A DNA stretch of 64,000 nucleotides from the NCBI GenBank assembly GCA_963759155.1, contig CAVWXX010000001.1, positions 248,001-312,000 of the forward strand, written 5' to 3'. The translations under genes were made by a program, and so were the position numbers. Numbering within the stretch: position 1 is the first letter of the stretch; each line of letters opens with the position of its first letter. The DNA comes from SZUA-36 sp963759155. GTDB lineage: Bacteria > Pseudomonadota > Gammaproteobacteria > Xanthomonadales > SZUA-36. A model generated the notes under the pieces. It worked only from the letters and a program-made list of their open reading frames with translations, searched no databases and had not been told where the DNA came from. Below, in pieces: positions 9,049 to 16,729 of this stretch.

Positions 9049-9108
9049 CCCGGTTCCCTATATCCGGTCTAACTCCCCCCCCCTAGACCGGCTAATCAGG
9101 GAACCGGG
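9049..9108. repeat. Long two-part hairpin upstream of tatT
   Basis: The outer stem is 11 bp (9049-9059 with 9098-9108, CCCGGTTCCCT) and the inner stem is 8 bp (9064-9071 with 9084-9091, CCGGTCTA). The loop carries a run of nine C. It ends about 80 bases before the tatT start. No T-run follows on the plus strand, so it is not a standard terminator; a 5' leader structure is possible. Confidence 0.6.
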
Positions 9109-9189
9109 CTTTACAAAAAGCCACCTGAATACAAACAATTGATCGATCTTTTAAGCATCATCCCGTCTATCAGTCTATAATTCCCGCCT

Positions 9190-10074
9190 TTGAAAATTTC
9201 CATATCGATCAACGTGAAACAAAACCAAATACGAATAACGATAGTTTCCCTGTTTTTGCTATTGCTTGGCGCATGCTCATCAGTCATGCAATCGGCAACA
9301 AATGATATGGCGGCCAATCTAAGTGCAGCCATTATGAACCAGGATGATCCTGAAACAGTTCGGGATGGTGCCCCGGCGTATTTATTATTACTCGACAGCT
9401 TTATTGCCGGGTCACCGGATAACCCGGCCATGTTGGCAGCGGCTGCTGAACTTTACGCTGCCTATGGCGTCATTTTCGTGGCGGACAAGGAACGTGCTGA
9501 TCGCCTGACCCAACGTGCGCTTTCCTACGGCCAGCAGTCCTTATGCGCAAGCAACGCCTCAGCTTGCGGCATCCAGGCACTTGGTTTTCAGGACTTTGAA
9601 TCTGCCCTGGCAAAACTGGATAAAAAGGACGCGGCCAGCCTGTATAGCTTTGGCCTGACATCTATCGCCTACATCAAGGTTCATAGTGATGACTGGGGAG
9701 CAATGGCAAAACTGCCACAGGTTGAAGCTGCCTTGCTGAGGGTGCAAGCGCTTGACCCGCAATACCAGGCGGTGCAGGTTGAGCATTTTCTTGCCGTGCT
9801 TAACACGATCAGGCCACCGGCACTGGGTGGTGACTTCGAAGCGGGGAAGGCCCATTTTGAGCGCGCTCAAAGCCTGTCCGGCGGCAAGGATCTTTCGATC
9901 AATGTGGACTATGCCCGCTACTATGCACGTACGCTGTACGACCGGGAGCTACACGATCAATTATTAAATGATGTCATGTCAGCGGAACCTAATCAGGACG
10001 GCTACACTCTATTCAATACCCTGGCGCAAAGAGAAGCACAACAATTGCTCGACGCGGCAGATGACTATTTTTAA
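9190..10074 (+). CDS. tatT: TRAP-transporter-associated lipoprotein TatT
   Basis: A 294-residue lipoprotein with a signal peptide and lipobox LGAC (Cys29 counted from the first start). Helical, TPR-like sequence follows, with features of the TatT family (NPAMLAAAAELYAAYG, CGIQALGF). The founding member is Treponema pallidum Tp0956, a trimer that associates with the TRAP substrate-binding protein. Its position 15 bases ahead of dctP fits that role. The first start is a TTG at 9190; a GTG at 9214 would give a more typical signal peptide. Neither has a good ribosome-binding site. It is the first gene of the tatT-dctPQM operon. Confidence 0.85.
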   Translation: MKISISINVKQNQIRITIVSLFLLLLGACSSVMQSATNDMAANLSAAIMNQDDPETVRDGAPAYLLLLDSFIAGSPDNPAMLAAAAELYAAYGVIFVADKERADRLTQRALSYGQQSLCASNASACGIQALGFQDFESALAKLDKKDAASLYSFGLTSIAYIKVHSDDWGAMAKLPQVEAALLRVQALDPQYQAVQVEHFLAVLNTIRPPALGGDFEAGKAHFERAQSLSGGKDLSINVDYARYYARTLYDRELHDQLLNDVMSAEPNQDGYTLFNTLAQREAQQLLDAADDYF

Positions 10075-10089
10075 GTTTAAGGACTATTC

Positions 10090-11143
10090 ATGAATCCCTG
10101 GTTTTCCAAAACAGTTTCAAGCTGGCAGTGTGCCGGACGAATCGCCGTCGGACTTGGTCGCACTTGGCCTGTGGTCATCCGCCAGTGCCCAGACAATTAA
10201 GCTTGCGACCATCGCACCGGAGGGATCCAGCTGGATGGACTCCATGCGGGCTGGTGCGGCGGAAATTAAAGAACGCACCGATGGGCGGGTCAAGTTCAAA
10301 TTCTACGGCGGTGGCGTGCAAGGCAATGACAAACAGGTGTTGCGAAAAATGCGTATCGGCCAGTTGCATGGTGGTGCGTTTACTTCCAATGGCCTTATCG
10401 ATGTTCAAAAAGACAGCCAACTCTATGCGCTACCCATGCTTTTTAATAACCTTGAGGAGGTTAAGTTTATACGAGAGCGTATGGACGACAAGTTGCGTGG
10501 CCTCATTGAACAGGCCGGTTATGTCAATTTTGGATTTGCCGGTGGCGGATTTGCCCGCATCATGTCAAACCAGCCCATCGCCAATCTGAATGATCTGCAA
10601 GGCAGAAAAGTCTGGGTGCCGGATGGTGACAGAATCTCCTATGAGGCGAGCAAGGCACTGGGTATATCCCCGGTCATCATGCCTTTGACCGATGTCATGA
10701 CCGGTTTACAGACCGAGCTGATCGATACCATCATGAGTCCGCCTGCCGCCACGATCATTTTGCAGTGGAATACCCAGGTGAGTTATATCACCGAACTGCG
10801 CTTGTCTTATATCTTTGCCATGATCGCAATCGACAAAAAATACTTCGACCGTATACAAGCGCCCGATCAGGCCATTGTCCGTGAAGTGTTGGAACGAATT
10901 TACGAAGAGTTTGACCGCCAGGGTAACGAAGATAATATCAATGCTTACAAAGCGTTGGTTGATAACGGCATGAAACCGGTAACACCCGACCAGGGTCAAA
11001 TTCCGGAATGGCGGGAGGCTATCCGGACTTCAAATCGTAAACTCGCCAAGGAAGGTGCGCTTGATATTCGACTGCTGGACCAAGTGGACTGTTACCTGAA
11101 AGGCTTCCGTGAGGGCGACAAGGCGAAAGTCTGCAAACTGTGA
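10090..11143 (+). CDS. dctP: TRAP transporter substrate-binding protein DctP, frameshifted in the signal peptide
   Basis: The mature protein (SAQTIKLATIAPEGSSW onward, about 320 residues) is a normal periplasmic DctP-type binding protein, with GGGVQGNDKQVLRKM and LQGRKVWVPDGD. The natural start appears to be the ATG at 10090, with AAGGA 7 bases upstream. That frame gives MNPWFSKTVSSWQCAGRIAV and then runs to a stop at 10198. Skipping one base near 10160-10163 joins it to the main frame and restores a hydrophobic core and an A-S-A cleavage site. The uninterrupted frame begins only at a GTG at 10130 and gives an acidic leader that would not export well. Either a real mutation or a sequencing error is possible. 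It overlaps dctQ by 4 bases. Confidence 0.88.
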
Positions 11144-11661
11144 AGCGCATCGCCTCAATTTTCAATGGACTGGAGAAAGCGGGGACCCATGCGGAGGATG
11201 CCTTACTGCTGATCATTCTTATCGGCATGATCTTTCTGGCCGGTACCCAGATTTTCCTCAGAAACTTTCTTGAGACCAGTCTCTACTGGGGCGATGAAAT
11301 GCTACGCATGATGGTCCTCTGGTTGACCATCGCCGGTGGTTTGGCCGCCAGCCGCATGGACAAACACATCAGCATAGCAGTGCTGGATCGCTTTCTGCCC
11401 GCCAGGATCCAGCTTGTCACAAAGGTCATCATTGATCTGTTTACTGCATGTGTCTGTGCATTATTTGCATGGCACAGCGCCCGGTTTGTGATGGGTTCAT
11501 ATGAGTTCGGCGACTTGTTAATGCGGAATATACCTGCATGGACCTTGCAGATCGTTTTGCCCATCGGTTTTGGCCTGATGGCGCTTCGTCACCTGATTCT
11601 TTCAGTCTCCCGCCCGCTAAACCTGGCCGGCAATTTATCTGAGAGTACAAAAGCCGAATGA
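11140..11661 (+). CDS. dctQ: TRAP transporter small membrane subunit
   Basis: A 173-residue inner-membrane protein with four hydrophobic helices, the usual size of DctQ. The conserved region after helix 2 reads YWGDEMLRMMVLWLTIAGG, matching the family pattern W-x-E-E/D-x-x-R. DctQ holds the large permease DctM and helps dock the binding protein. The GTG start overlaps the dctP stop (GTGA) and its own stop overlaps the dctM ATG (ATGA), so translation of the three is coupled. Confidence 0.93.
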   Translation: MKRIASIFNGLEKAGTHAEDALLLIILIGMIFLAGTQIFLRNFLETSLYWGDEMLRMMVLWLTIAGGLAASRMDKHISIAVLDRFLPARIQLVTKVIIDLFTACVCALFAWHSARFVMGSYEFGDLLMRNIPAWTLQIVLPIGFGLMALRHLILSVSRPLNLAGNLSESTKAE

Positions 11662-12914
11662 TAATCATCGGCCCATTGATGTTGATACTGCTGCTGCTGG
11701 GCGCGCCTTTATTTGCCATTATTGCAGCAGGTGCGTTCTGGAATTTCTACCAGGCCGACATTGATCTTCAGGCTATCGCCATTGAGTTTTATGGCATCGC
11801 GGAAATGCCCATCCTGCTGGCCATCCCATTGTTTACGTTCGCCGGTTACCTGCTTAGCGAAAGTAATGCACCCAGGCGTCTCGTGCGTCTCACCACCGCT
11901 TTGCTCGGCTGGATGCCTGCAGGCCTGGCAGTCGTTTCATTGGTTGCATGCGCATTTTTCACTGCGTTCACTGGTGCCTCTGGCGTCACCATCATTGCTT
12001 TAGGTGCGATTTTGTTCCCCGCTATGAAGCAAGCCGGTTATCCCGAAAAATTTAACCTCGGACTGGTCACTTCAGCAGGAAGTCTCGGTCTGTTATTCGC
12101 CCCGTCCCTGCCGCTGATTTTATACGGTGTTGTCGCAGAGGTGCCCATTGAGAGCCTGTTCCTCGCCGGGTTGTTACCGGGGTTCCTGATGCTGGTCACA
12201 CTATCCGGCTACAGCATCTGGAAGAATCGCGCAATACGAACACCATTAGGAGACTTTTCCTGGCGGGAGGTTCGTAGTGCCCTGCGTGAGTCCATGTGGG
12301 AAATCCCCCTGCCTATCGTCGTGTTGGGAGGGATTTACAGTGGATATTTTGCAATTTCCGAAGCCGCTGCGGTCACCGCCCTGTATGTATTAATTGTTGA
12401 TGTCGCGATACTTAAAGAAGTGTCTTTGCGGAAACTTCCATCCATCATCCGGGAATCCATGATACTGGTCGGCGGGATCATGATGATCCTGGGGGTATCC
12501 CGCGCATCCACCAATTTCATGATAGACGCCGGTGTACCGCAACAGTTATTACAATGGATAAGCGGGTTTGTTAACGGCGAAATCGCCTTTATGCTGATGT
12601 TATTGCTGTTCCTGCTGATACTCGGTGCGATTCTGGACATCTTCTCGGCGATCGTACTGGTCGTTCCGTTAATCCTGCCAATTGCCACCCAGTTTGGTGT
12701 TGACCCGGTGCATCTCGGAATAGTCTTCCTGGCAACGATGCAACTCGGTTACATTACACCACCCGTCGGACTCAACCTGTTTATCGCAGGCTATCGGTTT
12801 GACCGGCCTATCGTGGATATCTATTTTTCCACTTTGCCGTTTTTTGTCATCCTGATGATCTCAGTCGCGCTGATCGCCTTCTGGCCCTCACTCTCTCTGA
12901 TCCTATTGAAGTGA
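11658..12914 (+). CDS. dctM: TRAP transporter large permease subunit
   Basis: A 418-residue inner-membrane protein with about 11-12 hydrophobic helices that forms the Na+-driven translocation path. Family landmarks are PLFTFAGYLLSESNAP near the N-terminus, FTGASGVTIIALGAI, and TPPVGLNLFIAGY near the C-terminus. It follows dctQ with an ATGA overlap and ends the operon. The substrate is probably a carboxylate or another organic anion, but cannot be fixed from sequence. It converges on the nucleotidyltransferase gene with 29 bases between. Confidence 0.93.
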   Translation: MIIIGPLMLILLLLGAPLFAIIAAGAFWNFYQADIDLQAIAIEFYGIAEMPILLAIPLFTFAGYLLSESNAPRRLVRLTTALLGWMPAGLAVVSLVACAFFTAFTGASGVTIIALGAILFPAMKQAGYPEKFNLGLVTSAGSLGLLFAPSLPLILYGVVAEVPIESLFLAGLLPGFLMLVTLSGYSIWKNRAIRTPLGDFSWREVRSALRESMWEIPLPIVVLGGIYSGYFAISEAAAVTALYVLIVDVAILKEVSLRKLPSIIRESMILVGGIMMILGVSRASTNFMIDAGVPQQLLQWISGFVNGEIAFMLMLLLFLLILGAILDIFSAIVLVVPLILPIATQFGVDPVHLGIVFLATMQLGYITPPVGLNLFIAGYRFDRPIVDIYFSTLPFFVILMISVALIAFWPSLSLILLK

Positions 12915-12943
12915 TGCGCGCGGGTTTGAGCTCTCGCAAATCG

Positions 12944-13966
12944 TCAGTGTTTCTCTGGATCAATTGCCGCGGTAATGGCGGACCACTCTTTCTGACAGGT
13001 GCTGAGAATCCGGAAATCCTCATCATCATCTACATCCAGGCTAAGCCCACCATAAGGCGTAATGACGATTCTGACCGGACCGCCGAGCACTTCGCTAACA
13101 CTTTTCTCAACCCGCTCTCGTGTATTGCCCTTCTTGAGGCGTCGATACCAGTAACCCTTCTTTTTGGAAAGCATCAGGGTCACTTGAACACGAACGGTCA
13201 GCCACGCCGCATGCCAACCGCCCTGGCTTTTGAAGAAATCGAATGTCAAGGCTACAACATTCCGCCAGTCCTTGGCTTTTCGATGTGAAAAACCGGTTTG
13301 CAAGAATTCCTGGTTAGCCAGTTTCCGCGGTCGGCCGACGTAAATATTGGCCAGTCGCAGGCGCCCGAACTCAAGTTCAACGAACGGCCGTTTGATACCC
13401 GGCTTCTCACCGTTGGGGTGAAACGGCCTGACACCAGGCTCATCAACAACGCCGGCTAGAATGGCGAAAGGTTCTGTTGACGCATTGTCCTGCACGGCGC
13501 AGCGACGGATAAAATCATCAATTGAAGAACTCGTGACCAGGGGTAAATCAGAGGAAATGATCAACAGGGGCCTTTCATAAACCGGCACGATAGTTTCATG
13601 CCTGTGACAATCTTCAGATGCCTCAATACCAGCCCAACAGTTGGTCAGCATCTTGCCGCGCTGATCAATGACCCGAACTCTTGAGGAATAGTCTGTCAGC
13701 ACTTCCAACAATTCGCTGGCGGGGCCGACCACGAAAATCTGACCAACGCTTTCAGCGGCAAGCAAGGCGTCGACAACGTAAAGAACAAGTGCTCTTCCAC
13801 CCATCTCCAGGAAAGCCTTGTTACGACCACGGATCAAGCGTTTTGGGTTCTGATGAGTGCCCGCCAACACAATGGCATCAAGTGGAAATGGATAAACATC
13901 TGAACGAGTCGGCGACTGCACTGAATCACCGGTGTTGCTATCGTCTCGTTCTGCTTCAGGGCGCAT
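12944..13966 (-). CDS. MobA-like nucleotidyltransferase family protein
   Basis: A 340-residue protein. The N-terminal half (about 27-150) is an NTP-transferase fold: DAIVLAGT, then GRNKAFLEMGGRALVLYVVDAL with the phosphate-binding Lys, and SSDLPLV with the metal-binding Asp. The C-terminal 150 residues (FDFFKSQGGWHAAWLTVRV, then VRIVITPYGGLSLDVDDDEDF) are not typical of MobA, MocA or IspD. The last block resembles the end of the transferase domain of cobalamin or sugar nucleotidyltransferases, so the middle may be an insertion. Substrate unknown. No operon partner; the RNA described at 14389 lies upstream of it on the opposite strand. Confidence 0.7.
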   Translation of the reverse strand: MRPEAERDDSNTGDSVQSPTRSDVYPFPLDAIVLAGTHQNPKRLIRGRNKAFLEMGGRALVLYVVDALLAAESVGQIFVVGPASELLEVLTDYSSRVRVIDQRGKMLTNCWAGIEASEDCHRHETIVPVYERPLLIISSDLPLVTSSSIDDFIRRCAVQDNASTEPFAILAGVVDEPGVRPFHPNGEKPGIKRPFVELEFGRLRLANIYVGRPRKLANQEFLQTGFSHRKAKDWRNVVALTFDFFKSQGGWHAAWLTVRVQVTLMLSKKKGYWYRRLKKGNTRERVEKSVSEVLGGPVRIVITPYGGLSLDVDDDEDFRILSTCQKEWSAITAAIDPEKH

Positions 13967-14353
13967 ACTTAGCTGTCATCCTCTGCCTCATTCAGGGGGA
14001 AATCATCACGGCAGTGACGCTTGTTAGCCGGTCGATCCTATTCTTTCGTTGAGCCGTCCTAGCACCTGATTTTATAGACTCCGGATCTAACTTGAAACAC
14101 TCACAGTGGTTTTGTAGCGTCTTATCGAGATTGCTTTGAGGTTATTTCAACACAGTTTTGAAAGAAACCCGGGATCCATTTTCGGGCTTTAAAAAAGAAA
14201 GAAAATAGTCTGGGTAAATTTTAATCAAAATTATTCGCTTTGTCGCAAACTGAATTTTGGCGCAAATCCACTGTTATTCATTTATTCATGCACTTAAAAA
14301 ATTATACTGATATTTCCGTTGAGAAACACGTTCTAAAGTCCGCATTCAAGGCT
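13967..14353. other. Gene-free stretch before the large RNA
   Basis: About 390 bases, AT-rich from 14190 on. No convincing gene or terminator. A plus-strand frame of 123 codons (13681-14052) reaches into it but is mostly antisense to the nucleotidyltransferase, so I reject it. It probably carries upstream control sequences for the RNA promoter. No GacA-type box (TGTAAG-N6-CTTACA) is visible. Confidence 0.5.
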
Positions 14354-14382
14354 TTGACAATCGGCGCTCATGAGAGTAATTT
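14354..14382 (+). promoter_or_regulatory. Strong sigma-70 promoter for the structured RNA
   Basis: The -35 is a perfect TTGACA at 14354-14359. An optimal 17-base spacer follows, then the -10 TAATTT at 14377-14382. The predicted start is at about 14388-14391, where the first bases of the RNA (CGTAGA at 14391) can pair with its 3' end. No ribosome-binding site or start codon follows. Confidence 0.8.
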
Positions 14383-14416
14383 AACTACCCCGTAGACAGA
14401 AACCTACCAACCGAAA

Positions 14417-14624
14417 GGTTGGAATCGCAGGAAGAACGGAGAAGGTCGCAAGACCGGAAACGTACGGAAAAGGTCGACAGGGTTGGAAGCGAACGGTGAA
14501 GGTTGAAAGACTGGAAACGAGCGAAGAAAACCAGGTGATCGGAAGCGAACGAAGAAGGTCGCAAGACCGGAAACGAACGAAGAAGATCGGTAGATTGGAA
14601 ACGTACGGCGAAGACCGCAAGGTC
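14417..14624 (+). repeat. Array of 28-nt tandem repeats inside the RNA
   Basis: Units begin at about 14417, 14444, 14472, 14501, 14529, 14557, 14585 and 14613, so the step is 27-29 bases. Most units hold two 4-base arms around a 4-base loop, often GNRA (GCAA, GAAA), then GGAA and a G/A-rich linker. The arms vary together: GGTC with GACC, GGTT with GACT, GATC with GATT, GACC with GGTC. The unit at 14529 pairs poorly. This looks like selection for RNA structure, not for protein. Confidence 0.8.
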
Positions 14625-14941
14625 GACGACCGACAGAATGCGGACTGACTGGAAGGCCGACCCGCCTGAAAGTGCAGGAGGCAGATGAAAACGGTAAGCG
14701 TCCAGATGGTACAGGACGCGTCACCCGGACCGGGTTCTGCCATAGAAGCGGTCGTACCATTAGGGTGACTCGATAGGGATTCGCGGTTCCTTGAGATAGA
14801 CGGTAAAACGTCGATAAATAAAGACGGGAGGAAGACCCGTGACCAGAAACCGAAGGGCAGAACAGATCGGAACTGGACGAAGTTGGAAAGGCCTAGGAGG
14901 ATCTGCAGTCCACCACAAGCGGAGTTCCTACACTTCTACGA

Positions 14942-14973
14942 CGAGGGAGACGCAAGTCTCCCTCGTTTTTTTT
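14942..14973 (+). terminator. Intrinsic terminator of the structured RNA
   Basis: A perfect 10-bp stem (14942-14951 with 14956-14965) is capped by a GCAA tetraloop and followed directly by eight T (14966-14973). It ends the RNA and separates it from mlaF. Confidence 0.95.
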
Positions 14974-15123
14974 GGCCTGAAAAAAAGTATCTGTTTTACT
15001 TATTAATATCCCCGCCAGACTCCAAATCCATAATACAATTGGCAATGTGAAATAAGATCGGTCGTTTAGCGGTCAACTGCTCACAAGATAAATACAATTT
15101 GACCAGCGACAGGGAACCCTAGC

Positions 15124-15921
15124 TTGAAAGAACCGATCATCCACATCAAAAACGTGTCTTTTCAACGTGATGACAAAGTCATTCTGGATGATGTCAGCAT
15201 GGAGATAAAGCGCGGAAGCATCGTGGCTATCATGGGTCCAAGCGGTGTTGGGAAAACAACCATCCTGCGTCTGATCTCCGGCCAGCTTCACCCCTCCAGT
15301 GGCAGCATTGAAGTCAATGGTGAAGAAATTTCCTCCATGTCACACCGTCAACTATATAAATGCAGAAAAGACATTGGTGTACTACTGCAAAACGGTGCCT
15401 TGTTTACCGACCTGACCGTTTTTGAAAACATCGCGACACCCTTGAGGGAGCACACCAGGCTGTCAGAAAGTGAGATTTCCAAACGCGTTCTGGCCCAACT
15501 TGAATCGGTCGGACTTCTGGGTACCGAAGAATTGATGCCTGACAGTTTGTCAGGTGGCATGGCCCGTCGGGTCGCGCTGGCCAGGGCGGTCATTCTAAAT
15601 CCGAAAATCGTTTTGTTTGATGAACCGATGACCGGGCTGGACCCGATCGCCATGTCCACCGTAAGACGTCTTATTCGCAAGACTAACGATGAGTTAGGTC
15701 TTACCAGTGTCATCGTTACCCACAATGTCGACCAGATGAAAAAACTGGTGGACTACTGCTTTGTGCTTGCCGCCGAGAAGCTAATTGCCGAGGGCAGTCC
15801 GCAGGAACTCATGCACAATGATAATCCAGCGGTCGACCAGTTTATGAATGGGCATGTCGATGGCCCGATATCATTCAGATATAAGCCTGCTAACAGAAAC
15901 ACGACTGCCAACCCGTCCTGA
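15124..15921 (+). CDS. mlaF: Mla lipid-transport ATPase
   Basis: ATP-binding subunit of the Mla system, which moves phospholipids between outer and inner membranes and keeps the outer leaflet asymmetric. Walker A GPSGVGKTT is at about residue 38, the signature LSGGMARR near 140, and Walker B IVLFDEP follows. The length of 265 residues is normal. The start is a TTG with AGGGA 8 bases upstream. First gene of mlaFEDC-mlaA; mlaE begins 3 bases after its stop. Confidence 0.93.
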   Translation: MKEPIIHIKNVSFQRDDKVILDDVSMEIKRGSIVAIMGPSGVGKTTILRLISGQLHPSSGSIEVNGEEISSMSHRQLYKCRKDIGVLLQNGALFTDLTVFENIATPLREHTRLSESEISKRVLAQLESVGLLGTEELMPDSLSGGMARRVALARAVILNPKIVLFDEPMTGLDPIAMSTVRRLIRKTNDELGLTSVIVTHNVDQMKKLVDYCFVLAAEKLIAEGSPQELMHNDNPAVDQFMNGHVDGPISFRYKPANRNTTANPS

Positions 15922-15924
15922 CCA

Positions 15925-16695
15925 ATGAATATACACTGGACACAAAAAAACAAGTTACTCGCCCCGATTGCCGAGACAGGACATTGTGGAATTTTTCTGA
16001 TCCGGATGCTTGGCAGTATCCGTTTTGAGCGTGAGTTACTCATCAGCACATTACAGCAAACCTACCTGATAGGTGCCCGGTCATTGGTTATCATCATGAT
16101 CTGCGGCTTTTTTGTTGGCATGGTACTTTCCCTGCAATCCATCAATGCCCTTCAGCAGTTCGGCGCATCTGACCAGGTCAGCCTGCTGGTTGGTAAGTCT
16201 CTGTTCCGGGAACTCGGGCCAGTTTTAACCGCACTGTTGTTTGCCGGGCGTGCCGGAACATCGGTTGCTGCAGAGATCGGTTTGATGAAAGCCACAAGCC
16301 AGATTGAAGCAATGCAATTAATGGCCATTGACCCGGTTCAACGGATCGCCCTGCCCCGCTTTCTGGCCGGTTTACTGTCGTTACCGCTGTTGACAGCCAT
16401 GTTTAATGCTTTTGCCATCCTGGGAGCCGTGGTGTTTTCCATCGGTGTAATGGGACTGGATGCGGGAATCTTCTGGAGCAAATTACAATCCGGTATTTAT
16501 TTCAGCAAGGATTTCATCGGTGGCGTTTGGAAAAGCATTGTGTTTGGCGGTCTTGTCAGTCTTATTGCGGTGTATTTCGGCTATTATGCAAAACCGACTG
16601 GCGAGGGCGTTGGAACCGCAACCACGCGAACGGTAGTCATGAGTTCCGTACTGGTACTCATTTTTGACTTTATTATGACTTCATTTCTTATTTGA
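15925..16695 (+). CDS. mlaE: Mla lipid-transport permease
   Basis: A 256-residue inner-membrane permease with about five hydrophobic helices. Family motifs are present: GMVLSLQ, then LFRELGPVLTALLFAGRAG and a conserved EIGLMKATSQIEAM. It forms the membrane core with MlaF and MlaD. The residues after the first helix match the MlaE/YrbE family. The usual STAS partner MlaB is not found in this operon. A 34-base gap separates it from mlaD. Confidence 0.94.
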   Translation: MNIHWTQKNKLLAPIAETGHCGIFLIRMLGSIRFERELLISTLQQTYLIGARSLVIIMICGFFVGMVLSLQSINALQQFGASDQVSLLVGKSLFRELGPVLTALLFAGRAGTSVAAEIGLMKATSQIEAMQLMAIDPVQRIALPRFLAGLLSLPLLTAMFNAFAILGAVVFSIGVMGLDAGIFWSKLQSGIYFSKDFIGGVWKSIVFGGLVSLIAVYFGYYAKPTGEGVGTATTRTVVMSSVLVLIFDFIMTSFLI

Positions 16696-16729
16696 ACGGA
16701 CACTGACTTTGAGGCTCTAACGATAAATC

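Larger units (their letters stand above)
8597..9189. other. Gene-free divergent region with two hairpins
   Basis: About 590 bases between the CadC-like gene (leftward) and tatT (rightward). No frame here has a ribosome-binding site together with plausible composition. It holds a terminator-like hairpin at 8975-9015 and a long two-part hairpin at 9049-9108. The terminator faces right although no rightward gene precedes it, which is why a small RNA is considered in the findings. Confidence 0.6.
14389..14973 (+). ncRNA. Large structured non-coding RNA, unrecognised class
   Basis: A roughly 580-nt transcript unit with its own promoter and terminator. CGTAGA (14391-14396) can pair with TCTACG (14935-14940) and close the whole molecule. 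The 5' domain has a GAAA-loop hairpin (14407-14422) and then about seven 28-nt repeats, each a 4-bp mini-hairpin followed by a purine-rich linker starting GGAA. The 3' domain has a 6-bp hairpin (14698-14703 with 14714-14719) whose loop could pair with 14754-14760 as a pseudoknot. It also has hairpins showing GGA in the loop (14824-14840; 14871-14884). I count about 25 GGA triplets. It does not show RNase P, tmRNA or 6S landmarks. The GGA content suggests a CsrA/RsmA-binding RNA, but the closed architecture differs from CsrB. Function unknown. Confidence 0.75.

Noticed and set aside
13681..14052. 123-codon plus-strand frame
   Set aside because: It lies mostly antisense to the nucleotidyltransferase and shows no ribosome-binding site or protein-like features.
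14417..14624. Possible CRISPR array (repeats about 28 nt)
   Set aside because: The repeats are contiguous with no unique spacers, diverge from unit to unit and keep RNA pairing. No cas genes are near.
14381..14760. Two long minus-strand frames (120 and 118 codons) with repeated Phe/Ser/Arg-rich blocks
   Set aside because: They are antisense to the structured RNA and mirror its 28-nt repeats. They have no ribosome-binding site and low-complexity composition.
14389..14973. RNase P RNA or tmRNA
   Set aside because: Neither the RNase P core segments nor a tmRNA tag/CCA end is seen.
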